64,000 nucleotides of DNA from Rhynchopus sp. YZ270_cl-10 (GCA_964035575.1 OZ037833.1:1550001-1614000), one strand, 5' to 3'. Positions 9,317 through 20,914 are shown, numbered from the stretch's first letter. The notes: generated by a model from the letters alone, not told the origin. Program-made: numbers and translations.

Positions 9317-10262
9317 TTTTCCTTGTCCTCCCTCTTTGTTTCCTGTATGGCTGGTGTGGGCAAGGAGGGTTGTGTAATAAGTGAAATCCAAAGAAATAAA
9401 AGCACAGTCATAAAAACTGTTCTGAGTGAACCATGGATCACAATACAGTCATCCAACAAAGGTTGGTGGGGTAAAAACCCACCAAATTTTTTCGACCCGA
9501 AACCCACCAACGTTTTTACCCCACCAACCTTTTTACCCACCAACCTTAGTGGTTTCTAACCTATGTTTACCATGTACCCGCAAACCCAAAGTGCAACATT
9601 GACGGTGTAAACCTGCGGCAGGTTTTGTATATGGGGGCATCTTTTTTTACTTTTGCGGTATTATTTATTCAATCTGGACCGGGTTTGGGTAGGGGAGGAG
9701 GGGCATAGGGATCCACGTAAAGGAAACTCAAAAATGCAGTTCTAATCCAAAAAACCCACCAAATTTTTTCGAGACCCCAAATCCACCAACGTTTTTACCC
9801 CACCAACCTTTTTACCCACCAACGTTTTTACCCACCAACGTTTGTTGGATGACTGTAGTTGAAACCAAAGCCAACGCAATGGGAGAACAATACATCTGAG
9901 GACAATACGATGGATAGATTGTTGCCGCCGTGTGAGGCGTCTGAAGGGCACAGACAGGGGCTGACCTGGCAAATCACCAAGCTTGAAAACAACGCCCATG
10001 AGTGAAGAGGAGGGGATGTCTGAGGGGGGCTGTCTGTAATAAAAAAAAAATAGGTCAACTCATTTGAAAGGATGTTTTCTAAGAGACAAGAGAATGTAAG
10101 GGCTTATGACCCACGAGAAGATGGTATAACAACCAACAGAGACAGTGTCTGGCAAGATCTAAGGGCGTACTTTGGCAGCTGACCAATAAAAAAGGTTCCG
10201 TCGGGTGAGCAGTAAAGGGCAGTACCAAGCTAATACCATGCCGCAAAATTCTTCGATGAATC
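9317..10262. other. Intergenic region holding a TA-flanked inverted-repeat element
   Basis: About 950 bp without a firm gene. The element at 9446-9855 fills much of it. On the minus strand an ATG at 9999 opens about 48 codons (MGVVFKLGDLPGQPLSVP...) that then run into the element and stop. This could be the start of a gene broken by the insertion, but the support is weak. Confidence 0.5.
9446..9855. mobile_element. Non-autonomous TA-flanked inverted-repeat transposon (MITE)
   Basis: The ends are inverted repeats: CAGTCATCCAACAAA at the left and its reverse complement TTTGTTGGATGACTG at the right, each flanked by TA. Inside both ends are blocks of GGTTGGTGGGTAAAAA-like sequence and its complement, so much of the 410 bp can fold back. 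TA target duplications and a CAGT-type terminus fit Tc1/mariner-like non-autonomous elements. It carries no transposase frame. A relative with ends starting CAGTAAGACAACAAA lies at 54821-54931. Confidence 0.8.
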
Positions 10263-10568
10263 TTAATAGAACATTTCGTCGTCGTTGGACCACTGAAGGC
10301 GCTCCAGAGGGATGTTCATGCGTGTGAGCAGCGCACCTTCGTTGGGCACCTCGTCCGTGAGGCCTTTGTCCTTGAGAGTCTCGAAGAGCTTCGTCGCTGC
10401 GGCCTGCCCGACAGCCACCCAGCGCTGTGTGTCTGCCTCGAGCTCCTTCCGCTTTGCGGCATCACTGTCCTCTGACTCGACCTTTGCCAGCAGTGCTGCA
10501 GTGGTGCTCACATTGGCCATGATCGCATTGATGAGACGTTCGCGTTCTGGGCAGCTCGCTTGCGGCAT
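10263..10568 (-). CDS. Small unknown protein, perhaps with an unresolved 5' exon
   Basis: From the ATG at 10568 the frame gives 101 aa: MPQASCPERERLINAIMANV, then a charged helical stretch (DAAKRKELEADTQRWVAVGQ) and a C-terminus ending SNDDEMFY. Codon use and composition match real genes here. The Met at 10520 (MANVSTTAALL) is an alternative start. Upstream are GA/CT microsatellites and candidate splice acceptors (CCGCAAG, GCCCAG), so a short first exon is possible, but I could not find one in matching phase. The family is not recognised. It may be a small coiled-coil subunit. Confidence 0.5.
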   Translation of the reverse strand: MPQASCPERERLINAIMANVSTTAALLAKVESEDSDAAKRKELEADTQRWVAVGQAAATKLFETLKDKGLTDEVPNEGALLTRMNIPLERLQWSNDDEMFY

Positions 10569-10576
10569 GTGTAATG

Positions 10577-10644
10577 GAGAGAGAGAGAGGGAGAGGGTAA
10601 AATCTTGACGTGGGGTTGTGAGAGAGAGAGAGAGAGAGAGAGAG
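10577..10644. repeat. GA-rich microsatellite
   Basis: Two blocks of GA dinucleotides are separated by a short unique stretch, immediately upstream of the small minus-strand gene. On the coding strand they read as CT runs, so they may lie in its 5' leader or in an intron. Confidence 0.8.
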
Positions 10645-10805
10645 TGCTGTCGTGTCGATAAAACATGAGGATGGGGATTCTTTTGACCATACGTACGTGG
10701 ACACGATGCAACGTATGCATCGCCAAAAAAAAAATCTGAGTAAAAACTCAATAAAATATGACCAACATTACTATTCTTTTCTGTGGTGAAACGGGTTTAC
10801 ACAAA

Positions 10806-11434
10806 TCAGAACTTGGCGAACTTCTTGAAGCGGGACTCCAGACGCTGCTTTCCCTTGGGGTTCACCTTCAGCACGTTGAAACGCACAGTCTTGGACAGAG
10901 GGCGGCACTGTCCGCACACAACCTCGTCTCCGACCTGTGGAAAAAAATGATTTGGAAATATGCATGTGAAGAAAAAACATAAGGCAAAGTACATACACGC
11001 TGGCCAACGAAGGCGGGGGACACGTGGGCGGCGAAGTTCTGGTGACGCTTCTCGTACCTCTGGTACTTGGTAACCCAGTGAAGGTAGTCACGACGCACGA
11101 CGAGGGTACGCGACATCTTGACGGACCTGACCACTCCACGGATGATACGTCCACGGATGGACACGTTTCCGGTCCAGGGGCACTTCTTGTCAACGTAGTT
11201 GTTGTCAATGGCGCTCTTCGGGGTCTTGAAGCCCAGACCAACGTTCTTCCACTGGCGGAGGTTTCCCTTGCTGGTCTTCTGGAACTTCGACTTCACCACA
11301 CGGCGGGTGGCGCAGAAGACGTTACCCTGTGTTGAGAAGTGTGGTTACGTTGCGATAAAGCACAACAACATGACACTACATACCTGCTTCTGGAACGCAC
11401 GCTCCACCTGCTCACCGGCATCGTAGGCAACCAT
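10806..11434 (-). CDS. RPS11: Ribosomal protein S11 (uS17), copy 1
   Basis: Three exons (11384-11434, 10997-11326, 10806-10934) give 169 aa. The cytosolic small-subunit protein uS17 is recognised from [54 protein letters not shown] and [15 protein letters not shown], all hallmark stretches of eukaryotic RPS11, which binds 18S rRNA. Length is normal. Intron 1 is 57 nt (GTATGT to CAACACAG), intron 2 is 62 nt. Intron 2 is about 5 nt longer than in the other three copies because of a short insertion. The stop is TGA. The spacer upstream holds a dispersed repeat (11487-11600) and is unrelated to the spacers of the other copies. Confidence 0.95.
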
Positions 11435-11778
11435 TGTGTATGTAGTGCTTGATCTGGTGTGTGTGGTGCTAGAGAAAACAAAGTGGAGTTGAAATACAAA
11501 ACCCTCTCGTGACAGTGTACCTTGGTACATGACCAGCTGTACCGGGGGGTGGACACCCAACCATGCACTCCTACATCCATTTCGTGGTTTGCATCTGATG
11601 TGTGCTGCTCCCGCTTCCACTCATCAGCCAGATGAACGGGGATCATTGCAAACACAGGGACACGAATCCTGTGTGATGTAGGTTCCGGTTGGGAAACAAA
11701 TGTACACAGTACACAAACAAACATATCCCCCCAGTTCATTTCTCTGACACTAACTAGCTACTGTCCGTTTTAAGCACC
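11435..11778. other. Spacer between RPS11 copies 1 and 2
   Basis: About 340 bp that shares no recognisable sequence with the other inter-copy spacers. It contains the dispersed repeat at 11487-11600 and must hold the promoter of copy 1 and the 3' end of copy 2. No gene is seen. Confidence 0.6.
11487..11600. repeat. Dispersed CTCTCGTGACAG repeat, copy 1
   Basis: The sequence from GTTGAAATACAAAACC through CTCTCGTGACAGTGTACC, TTGGTACATGACC, GGACACCCAACCATGCA and CTACATCCAT to CATCTGAT recurs with changes at 20448, 39811, 43485 and 47857. About 110-135 bp long, with no coding frame and no clear tRNA-type promoter boxes. Its nature is unknown. Confidence 0.65.
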
Positions 11779-12402
11779 TCAGAACTTGGCGAACTTCTTG
11801 AAGCGGGACTCCAGACGCTGCTTTCCCTTGGGGTTCACCTTCAGCACGTTGAAACGCACGGTCTTGGACAGAGGGCGGCACTGTCCGCACACAACCTCGT
11901 CTCCGACCTGTGGAAAAAATGATTTGGAAATATGTGAAGAAAAAACACAAGGCAAAGTACATACACGCTGGCCAACGAAGGCGGGGGACACGTGGGCGGC
12001 GAAGTTCTGGTGACGCTTCTCGTACCTCTGGTACTTGGTGACCCAGTGAAGGTAGTCACGACGCACGACGAGGGTACGCGACATCTTGACGGACCTGACC
12101 ACTCCACGGATGATACGTCCACGGATGGACACGTTTCCGGTCCAGGGGCACTTCTTGTCAACGTAGTTGTTGTCAATGGCGCTCTTCGGGGTCTTGAAGC
12201 CCAGACCAACGTTCTTCCACTGGCGGAGGTTTCCCTTGCTGGTCTTCTGGAACTTCGACTTCACCACACGGCGGGTGGCGCAGAAGACGTTACCCTGTGT
12301 TGAGAAGTGTGGTTACGTTGATATAAAGCACAATCACATGACACTACATACCTGCTTCTGGAACGCACGCTCCACCTGCTCACCGGCATCGTAGGCAACC
12401 AT
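11779..12402 (-). CDS. RPS11: Ribosomal protein S11 (uS17), copy 2
   Basis: Exons 12352-12402, 11965-12294 and 11779-11907 encode the same 169 residues as copy 1, as far as I can see by eye, with all uS17 hallmarks ([42 protein letters not shown]). Introns 1 and 2 are both 57 nt, and their sequence is almost the same as in copies 3 and 4. Homology to the other copies stops within a few bases of the ATG and of the TGA, so each copy must have its own promoter and 3' signal. Confidence 0.95.
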
Positions 12403-12822
12403 TGTGTTTTAGTATTGGACAGTAACCTGTGGGGAGGTGAAATCGAGGGAACTATTTGTCATATACCACAACGTATCACACAAAGTTGGTCAGGTGCAGA
12501 AAAGTACTCCCGCCCATAGTCTTTTTTTTCCCTACTCCTATTGTTTCTGATTCCCGCATCCGTTCGCAAACCCACCTCCCAACCTTACACGGCTCCTGAC
12601 AGTCCGCTGCCATGATACTCAGATCATCCTTCGTTCAGCATCCTGGATAAGCTGCTCACTTCGAAGGCATCTCTACTGTTCAGTTCGATTCGATGATACT
12701 TGCAATAGCAAGGAGCTAGGGATAAAACACACACAGTCCTCATTCACGAACAGATGGCGGTCAGGCACACAAGCCTGTTCCTGTTCCATTCACTAATAAA
12801 TTACAGAGCCCTTCCAAACTCA
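12403..12822. other. Spacer between RPS11 copies 2 and 3
   Basis: 420 bp, moderately AT-rich, unrelated to the other RPS11 spacers. No gene, dispersed repeat or structured element was recognised. Confidence 0.6.
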
Positions 12823-13445
12823 TCAGAACTTGGCGAACTTCTTGAAGCGGGACTCCAGACGCTGCTTTCCCTTGGGGTTCACCTTCAGCACGTTGAAACG
12901 CACGGTCTTGGACAGAGGGCGGCACTGTCCGCACACAACCTCGTCTCCGACCTGTGGAAAAAATGATGGGAAATATGTGAAGAAAAAACACAAGGCAAAG
13001 TACATACACGCTGGCCAACGAAGGCGGGGGACACGTGGGCGGCGAAGTTCTGGTGACGCTTCTCGTACCTCTGGTACTTGGTGACCCAGTGAAGGTAGTC
13101 ACGACGCACGACGAGGGTACGCGACATCTTGACGGACCTGACCACTCCACGGATGATACGTCCACGGATGGACACGTTTCCGGTCCAGGGGCACTTCTTG
13201 TCAACGTAGTTGTTGTCAATGGCGCTCTTCGGGGTCTTGAAGCCCAGACCAACGTTCTTCCACTGGCGGAGGTTTCCCTTGCTGGTCTTCTGGAACTTCG
13301 ACTTCACCACACGGCGGGTGGCGCAGAAGACGTTACCCTGTGTTGAGAAGTGTGGTTACGTTGATATAAAGCACAATCACATGACACTACATACCTGCTT
13401 CTGGAACGCACGCTCCACCTGCTCACCGGCATCGTAGGCAACCAT
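12823..13445 (-). CDS. RPS11: Ribosomal protein S11 (uS17), copy 3
   Basis: Exons 13395-13445, 13008-13337 and 12823-12951 encode the same 169-aa uS17 protein. Intron 1 is 57 nt. Intron 2 is 56 nt, one base shorter than in copies 2 and 4, through small differences in the TTCC run next to the acceptor. Splice signals are GTATGT and CACAG. Flanks just outside the start and stop codons are unique to this copy. Nothing suggests that it is inactive. Confidence 0.95.
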
Positions 13446-14009
13446 TTTTATGATTTATCTGGGGTGGTAAGTAATTGGGAGTCGATGGATGAAAGAGACA
13501 CCAAAGAGCAGAGTCGATAAAGAAGCTAACATGTAGGAACGCCTACACTACAGTACCAAAGAATAGTAATGGTTACTTTTGCGCAAGCTTTGTTTGAGTA
13601 CGTACAGAAATATGAAGAGATATAGAGAGATATAAAATACAGGGCTTTTTTTTTGCTTTTCACCATTCGTGAGCACGTACCCACAAGTACATATTAAGGG
13701 TCACCTTAGAGATTCAGTTGCCACACAACTATTCGTTAATGATGAAGCGATGTCCAAAAAAACGTGATAACGCCGTTCCTCCTCTGACGGCTGTTCTTGA
13801 AGCGCTCTGTGCAAGAAGTGCACAACAAATGAGAAGGAAGTTCGAAAACAGATTTCGTTCAAAAAGAAAACACGAAAGATGGAAGTGCCCCGCTGGCACA
13901 CGCATCTTTCAAGTGAAAATAAAACGGGGTAGAAAAGGCATCTACGGCACATGCACAGCTGCGCCGAACAACAAGTCTGAAACTGTCACACACATATGGC
14001 GTTGGTTAC
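13446..14009. other. Spacer between RPS11 copies 3 and 4
   Basis: The 13446-13700 part is AT-rich without features. The 13718-14009 part is open on the plus strand (see the ORF entry) and is different in sequence from all other RPS11 spacers. Confidence 0.5.
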
Positions 14010-14032
14010 TCAGAACTTGGCGAACTTCTTGA
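13739..14032 (+). CDS. Possible basic protein, doubtful
   Basis: From tandem ATGs at 13739 and 13742 the plus strand is open for about 97 codons: [16 protein letters not shown], then a strongly basic region ([20 protein letters not shown]) and [12 protein letters not shown]. It runs about 20 bp into the 3' end of RPS11 copy 4 on the other strand. Codon use is AT-richer than in the sure genes, and no family is recognised. It may be chance, or a small protein convergent with RPS11. Confidence 0.2.
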   Translation: MMKRCPKKRDNAVPPLTAVLEALCARSAQQMRRKFENRFRSKRKHERWKCPAGTRIFQVKIKRGRKGIYGTCTAAPNNKSETVTHIWRWLLRTWRTS

Positions 14033-14633
14033 AGCGGGACTCCAGACGCTGCTTTCCCTTGGGGTTCACCTTCAGCACGTTGAAACGCACAGTCTTGGAC
14101 AGAGGGCGGCACTGTCCGCACACAACCTCGTCTCCGACCTGTGGAAAAAATGATTTGGAAATATGTGAAGAAAAAACACAAGGCAAAGTACATACACGCT
14201 GGCCAACGAAGGCGGGGGACACGTGGGCGGCGAAGTTCTGGTGACGCTTCTCGTACCTCTGGTACTTGGTGACCCAGTGAAGGTAGTCACGACGCACGAC
14301 GAGGGTACGCGACATCTTGACGGACCTGACCACTCCACGGATGATACGTCCACGGATGGACACGTTTCCGGTCCAGGGGCACTTCTTGTCAACGTAGTTG
14401 TTGTCAATGGCGCTCTTCGGGGTCTTGAAGCCCAGACCAACGTTCTTCCACTGGCGGAGGTTTCCCTTGCTGGTCTTCTGGAACTTCGACTTCACCACAC
14501 GGCGGGTGGCGCAGAAGACGTTACCCTGTGTTGAGAAGTGTGGTTACGTTGATATAAAGCACAATCACATGACACTACATACCTGCTTCTGGAACGCACG
14601 CTCCACCTGCTCACCGGCATCGTAGGCAACCAT
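14010..14633 (-). CDS. RPS11: Ribosomal protein S11 (uS17), copy 4
   Basis: Exons 14583-14633, 14196-14525 and 14010-14138 encode the same uS17 protein of 169 aa. Both introns are 57 nt and match copy 2 nearly base for base. Synonymous differences are rare; a few sites agree with copy 1 rather than copies 2 and 3 (for example the CACAGTC codons near 14093), which suggests exchange between copies. The upstream flank starts with an AT-rich stretch unlike the other copies. Confidence 0.95.
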
Positions 14634-14774
14634 TTTTAAAAATTACTTTTTTCTTCTGTGTTGTGTTGCTTTTTTACCTCAATTATTTGGTTCCCTCCGA
14701 AATATGACCCCTCTTTTTTTCAAAATAGTAACTGAATCCTCAAAGTTAAGCTGGTGTAAGGCTAGTGTAGTGTG

Positions 14775-17700
14775 CTAATGGTTATTGGAGAGGCTGTGGG
14801 AGGAGCTGGACGGGCGCAGGGGTGGGAGGGGCATGCTGCCACGTCTGAAGGAACCAGCGCCCCCTTCGCAGAGCGAAGTGAGCGTGCTGCCAACAGACTC
14901 GAGCTCGAGGTCGTGCTGCACACGTCGCGCCTCCTCCCGCCGCTGTGCGTCTTGTGCCGCCTGTTGCTGCGCACACTGCGTGCGCGCAATGATCTTCGTG
15001 ACCTCCTCCACCTTCCCCTCCAGACGCTTCTCCTTGCTCAGGTACCGCTCCTCCTCCTGACGCCGCTTCTTCATCATTTTGAAGCGCTTCCCCCGCTTCT
15101 TCGATCCATTCACCCACACCATTGCGGCCTCCGTCAGCGGCGGCTGGTCGGTGTTCTGAACAGGCGTGGGCGGGGTGTCGCCTCGTTCCCTACTGTGCGT
15201 CGGTGGTGTTGGTGTAGGTGTGCTCAGTGGCGTGCGTGACGACGCACGTGGTGGCGCTTGCACCACTGGTGTGGACACGACAGGCGGCTGGTGTGAGGCG
15301 GACCTAGAGAAGGCTTCAAAGATCTCACCCATCTTCGACATTTCTGAGGTGTCGACGGCTGGTGCAAAGTCGACGGACACCTCACCGTACTCGTCAGGGT
15401 CGTCGTCGACCCATCTGGCACGTTCTAGCTTTGTGCGTGACAGCACGCCTCGGAAGAGGGCTTGCACCTTGACTGCTGCGCGCGTCTGCTTGCGCATCTG
15501 CTCGCGTCGATGAAGCATTCTTCGGTACCATCGTGCGATCTTGGCTGAGGCTGCACAGACACGGACCTGGTGTTTCCGCTTTGCGTATGCGGTGTTGGCG
15601 GTCCATGTGTGCTGCAGGTGTGCGGTGCCGTGCGTGGCGTGGACTTGGAGGTGCTGCACGGCGAGGTCGTGCACGGCGTCGTTGTGCTGCACTGCGTTGG
15701 TGCGCTGTGCTGCGTCGAGGGCACACATCTCACGTATCTGGCAGAGGCAGGCATCATCGTAGGCGCGCATACCGTACGTCTCATCTGCAGTGTCGCTGGG
15801 CAGTGCAGGCGCGTCACGGTACGCAGCATTCACCCGATCGTTGTTCAGCTGCTGCAACGCAGGCAGCGCCGCACACACCGCTGCCGCCACCTCTGGTGCC
15901 TCCGTCCACATCGGGTTGTCGTTGATGTTGAGATGGGTCAGGCGCTGCAGAAACTCCACAGACTGCACAAAGGCGTCGATGTTGTTCTGTCAAGGAGAAG
16001 GTAAAATGATCAAGAAACGAAAATGCATTTTAAACGGGGGGGGTGCTATGTCCATACCAACTCATTAAAGGAGAGCTCCACGACCTTGAGGTGCAGACAC
16101 CCCCGCATGCCGGAGGAGTCGGTGAGGCGGTTGCTCGACACGTTCAGCAGTGTGAGACATGGGAGGTGAGTTAGGTCTGGGATCTGTGAAGTGGTGTGTT
16201 TGACATGGTAATTCATGGAATGGTTGTCTTAATTTGGTCACTGCAGAAGACCTTGGTGTGTTAAATCAATTTTGGAATTCTTAAGTAATACGACGCAATG
16301 TGTACATACCTCACGCATGAAATTGTCCGCAAGCTGAAGGCTCCGCAGCAGCACGCAATTCATGCGCGAGGGGATTGCGGTGATGCGGTTGTTGAAGAGA
16401 TGCGCCTCCAGCAGCAGCGGGCAGCTGCGGAAGACATTCGTCACGTCACCCAAGGCATTCCGCGCTGCGTTGAGGTACGTGAGCGACGACACCTCAGGCA
16501 GGTCCAAGGACGAAAGGTTGTTCCCAAAGACGTCCAGCCGGATCAGCGCCTCGCACTGCTTCAGGTCCGACAGCCCCGCCACGCAGTTGTGCCGTGCTGA
16601 CAAATCCTGTAAATGATTGCAGCAACTTATCCCCTTCAACGACCCTGAGCTATTACTGTCCACACGGAGTCGCCGCAAATTCGGGAACCCTGCAAGGAAC
16701 TCTGTGGAGGTGAGTTTGTTCTCTGTGAGGTCCACATCTGTGATGGAAGGGAACGTACCGGTCACATCCTCCACCTCGTTGTTTGCGAGGTGCAGCGAGT
16801 CGAGCTGAGGAAGACATTGGAAGGGACCTTGGACACGCTTTACGCCTTCCAAGGTAAGCGTCAGGCTTGTTGTCGATGGGTCGTAATTCTGCAGACGCGT
16901 GTCGTCCAGCACAACTGTGCCTGACAGCGGCTGCGGCGGCTCGCTGATTGGCCTAGCGCGGTTGAGGGGCGAGGTTCTCCATCCTGCGGACATAACTCTG
17001 CGTTGCTGGAGGTGGTGGATGGCAGCAGGATCGAAGAATTGCAGCCAATGGTTGCGGAGGGTTTCTTGGAGGCGGAGGGCGTCTGATCGTTTGGGGCGTG
17101 GGGGCGGGGTGGCTTTGTGGGTGGTGGGGCAGACGCGGCGGAGCATTGCGAGTGCGTGCACCTGACCTTGCGCGGTTTTGTGGTTGCTGTCATTGTACGC
17201 AGCACGGCGGCGACGTAGCACCGCAACCTCCGTCAGCACCTTCTCCACCGCCATGTGGTCGCACTCCGCTTCCCCTATAACCCCATGACGCGCCGTACAC
17301 TCACCCTCGACCACCACACCACGTGCCCCCCTCTCTGCCTCGTACAGATGCTCCACCTCACCCACAAACCTCTTCAACGTCTCACCTACCCACACAACCA
17401 TCTCCTCCATCCCCTTCGTGGCATCATATCCCAACCCATCACGCCCCGCTGTTTCATTCGTCAAGCACGTCAACACTGCGTTCTGCTGCGCAGCCAAGAG
17501 AGCGTTGAGCTGACATAGGGTGTGCCCCAATTCATCCCTACCTGAGGTTTCTGTGGAGAGGAGCACGTCGCGGGCGAGGTTCTCTGCGTTGAGGGTTGGG
17601 CGGAGTGCGGTGGCGAGGCGTTCGTCTGCTTCGGCTGCGAAGGCGACGCGCCTTGCGTGGAGGACGGCAGCATCCCTGCGGGCACGTTCCTGCAGGAGAA

Positions 17701-18865
17701 GCGCAGCGTGGTGTGACTCGACCTCCGCTGCTTCCATGCGCAACGTCTCCCCTTGCTGTCGTAACACACAGAACCGTGCACGGTCCTCCGCACGCCGTCG
17801 TGCATTCTCCTCCACAAGCCCGCGCATCCGCGCCTCCTCCCTCTCCACACGCACCCTCTCCTCCTCTGCCTCGCGTGCAGCCCGCTGCCTCCCCTCCTCT
17901 CTCCGTGCCTCCGCCTCCTCCTCCAACGCCAGCGCCGCTGCCTGCGACTCCCGCGCCACCTCAGCCTCCCTCATCTCCAACCCTGCAGAGAACTCCATAT
18001 CACGCAGCCTCGCCTCTGAAGCTATCTGCTCATAGTTCGTAGGCATCAAGGTGGGCTCGAGGATGGGCTCGAGGATGGGCGTCACAACTTCTTGCAAGGT
18101 CTCTTGCGTGCTTTCGGGGAGGATCTCGAGGGTGTGTGGTGCCTTCCGGCTGCTCCGTTCCTCTAAGGCTAGGGTAACTGCGACGCGGGCCTCCTCCTGC
18201 TGGATCGCCTCTTCGCGGCGTCTGGCTGCGTTCTCTGCTGCAAACCCTTCTTGCAGTTGTTGCAGTGCTGTGATGTCTACTAGGCCACGGTCCTCATCGT
18301 CACTGATGTCTGAGAGATGCAGGATGTCGTCGCCCACTGTGGATGTCTTCTCTTCGGATGCACCGTCGGATCCGTTCATGTTGAGGGTGTCTGGGAGGCG
18401 GACGGTCTCAGCAGGCACAGCGCGCACCATGGAGAGGAGGTCGTCGATGTCGTCTTGCACTTCAGTGTCCTTGGCCTCGCTTGCTTGCAGGAAGGATTGG
18501 AAGCGTGCGCAGCTGTCCGCCCATTTGGCGTCGACAGCAACACCGACGTCTTTATTGAGAAACGAAAGGTCAATCTCGGTGTCGTCCTCGGGAGGGGGGT
18601 GTGCGCAGCTTGGCTTCGAGGTGGTTGCAGGTCGTGACGTCACCACAGCAGCACTCCCCGCCATGTGCAGGGTGTCGGTGCTCAGGAGGGGTGCCGCGTG
18701 GCTCACACTGCGCAGCTCCGCTTCGCTCCACGTAGGCACCGGGTACTCCAGGTCACGGCAGGGGAGGCGTGCATTTTCGGTTTTGGTCAGCGATACCTTC
18801 TGCAGCGCACGGTCCACAATCGCCTCATAGTCTGTGTCGGGACCGCTCATCTCATTGGTTAGCAT
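14775..18865 (-). CDS. LRR and IQ-motif protein, LRRIQ1-like
   Basis: Three exons, 16310-18865, 16058-16183 and 14775-15986, join in phase 0 to give 1297 aa; introns are 126 and 71 nt with GTATGT or GTATGG donors and CAG acceptors. Order of parts: an acidic N-terminal third; a long charged coiled coil (EEEAEARREEGRQRAAREAE, about 300-430); then leucine-rich repeats from about residue 680 through exon 2 (LDSLHLANNEVEDV, LRRLRVDSN, LIRLDVFGNNLSSLDL, LTLLNVSSNRLTDSSG, LTHLNINDNPM); then IQ motifs (AAVKVQALFRGVLSRTKLERAR) expected to bind calmodulin; and a Ser/Pro-rich tail with a second coiled coil. Coiled coil plus LRR plus IQ is the layout of LRRIQ1, a cilium-associated protein. I start at the ATG at 18865; the frame is open slightly further upstream without an ATG. 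Confidence 0.7.
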
Positions 18866-20191
18866 TTCATCAGAGACATGTGTAAATGGTGTTCTGAGGT
18901 TTGATATCAAAATGGGGTTTTTTTTGGGAGGTTTTCACAGACGCTGCCACATCTTACCGACACCGACAACGCGAATCATCCACCAAAAAGGCGTCCCACA
19001 CTGTCATTCAGTGTACACGAAGAACAGAAGAATACATACCCGCAAACCCATATCAAAAGAGTATTAGGGCAACTGCAAGGAGTGAGTAGGAATAGAAAAG
19101 GGGGGTGGGTGTGTCATTTATTTTTGTGTTTTTTGTGCTTTTTTTTTTTTTTTGTATTTTGTCGTTTTTTTTTGTTTTTTTTTGTACCCGAAAATGAAAA
19201 CCGAAGCCTTTTTTTTGTAAACCTGTTTAAAAAAAAGAAAGAAGAGAAGGACATTGAAGACACCCAAAAAAAAATAGGTCGCATCCAACGTCCTTCACAT
19301 AGAATAGTGGAAAATGGTTGAACGTGCAAAACGCCTCTGGCAGAGGACACCGGTTTCCGTGGGGTATTGAAGCAACCGTACGGGGCTTCTTGAGGAAAAC
19401 CCAATGTGGTGTCGACAGCAGAACACAGACACACTCACCCAAAAGATAAATAAAAATAAAAATAAAAATCTCTGTTCGGGGATGACCACGACCCCCCAAG
19501 GGACGTCCACCCCCAAATTGTTTTTCTTTTATTTCGTTTCTTGAAAGATATAAATATACCCACCCAAAACCCTATATTTGTAACATACAAACCTAAAAAA
19601 AGACACCGATTTTCCCCGATGACCATCCATGACCTTGCACCCAAGTCAGACCAAAAAAAAGATGTACAGGTCCAACCTCTGGGTCCAAGTCCAGTCTTTA
19701 AACACATTTTGTGAATTTTATTATTGGACTATTTTTTGGTATTTTACATAAAAACCCCATTCCCGAAAGGAAGTTGTCAGAGAAAAGAAAAAGAAAAAGG
19801 ATAAATACGACGATGCAGACAGACTCTCTCCTCTGTAGCCCATCTACCAACGCAGGTTGCGATAACGTTAAGTTTCTCTACACCCCCTTACCCGTTCCTC
19901 CGCCAAGTGACCATTGCTTGGCTCCGACGAAATGATTTAAACCCCCCTCACCTTGTCTTTTGGCACGCTACCCCTTGTGGGTTGTGAAGTATACATTATC
20001 GGGTTTTGTTTAGTGGCAAGTTATTGTCCCTCTTCTTGCTCTGCAAGCAGAGAAACAGAAGTACCCTTTGGGAAGAAAAGAAAAAGACAAATGAAACGGA
20101 ATCATTATAAACGTATCCCCATCTCCCCTACTCGTTGTTGAAAAAAAAGAAGAAAAAAAGATTAGATTCATCAAAAAGAAGAAAAATTTGT

Positions 20192-20226
20192 AAGATGATC
20201 CTGAGCCACCTGTACTTAGTCACCTT
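20192..20226 (+). repeat. Dispersed hairpin repeat, copy 2
   Basis: Begins AAGATGA, preceded by GAAAAATTTGT as in several other copies, and ends TCACCTT. The inner stem is imperfect here (CTGAG against CTTAG). Confidence 0.55.
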
Positions 20227-20447
20227 ATTATTCCCATCAAAACTCCCAAAATCCCACCCCAGATTCTTCTGTGCTTTTTTAATTGTACGTTTCCGGGGTA
20301 TAGAAGGCAAAAAAGAAAATCGTTCAGGGGGGGAACTTTTCAGTAGTCAGCGTCACGCCTACCTAGCAGGTTAAAGTGGGAAAAAGAAAATCTCTCTAAG
20401 GTGGGCAGGGGCAGGGTTTTGTGTGGAAAAAAAAACAAACAAACAAA

Positions 20448-20488
20448 GTTGACTTGAAATACAAAGCCCTCTCGTGACAGTGTACCTC
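20448..20488. repeat. Dispersed CTCTCGTGACAG repeat, partial copy 2
   Basis: Only the first about 40 bp of the family are present: TTGACTTGAAATACAAAGCC, then CTCTCGTGACAGTGTACC. The rest is unrelated sequence. Confidence 0.6.
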
Positions 20489-20572
20489 CCAACAAAAGAG
20501 GGCGACGTTGCGAACATACAGACAACTCGCTGAACGCAAAGAGACGTTTTCTGAAATTTCGGGAATTTTTTT

Positions 20573-20608
20573 AAGATGAATCTAAACCTCACTGTCCTTA
20601 GCCACCTT
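20573..20608 (+). repeat. Dispersed hairpin repeat, copy 3
   Basis: Begins AAGATGA and ends CACCTT, with an inner segment TCTAAACCTC and CCTTAGC. The pairing is weaker than in the best copies. Confidence 0.5.
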
Positions 20609-20914
20609 TAAAAAAAAACTGGGAACAACGAATTGCAGGAAGAGAAGCGTTTGGTCACTCCTGGAGATAGGAAAACAATAAGGGGCGTAGAACCAAAAAG
20701 GAGGCACGAGGAAAAGGTGTGAATCTCTGCCCAATAAAAGGCTTGATTTGCGGACCACATCATTTCATCCCTCTCCCCCCTTACTTTTAGTGCCTATTTT
20801 ATTGTGGAACATAACACCCCAAGTGAGCAACAAAACATAGACCAGGCTTAGTAAGATGAACCTAAGCGAAGTCTCCCGAGGGGGATAAACAACCCTCATT
20901 CTCTCTTACTCCTA

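Noticed and set aside
10992-13346. Recurring plus-strand frames of about 103 codons opposite each RPS11 copy
   Set aside because: They recur only because the gene recurs; the minus-strand uS17 is unmistakable.
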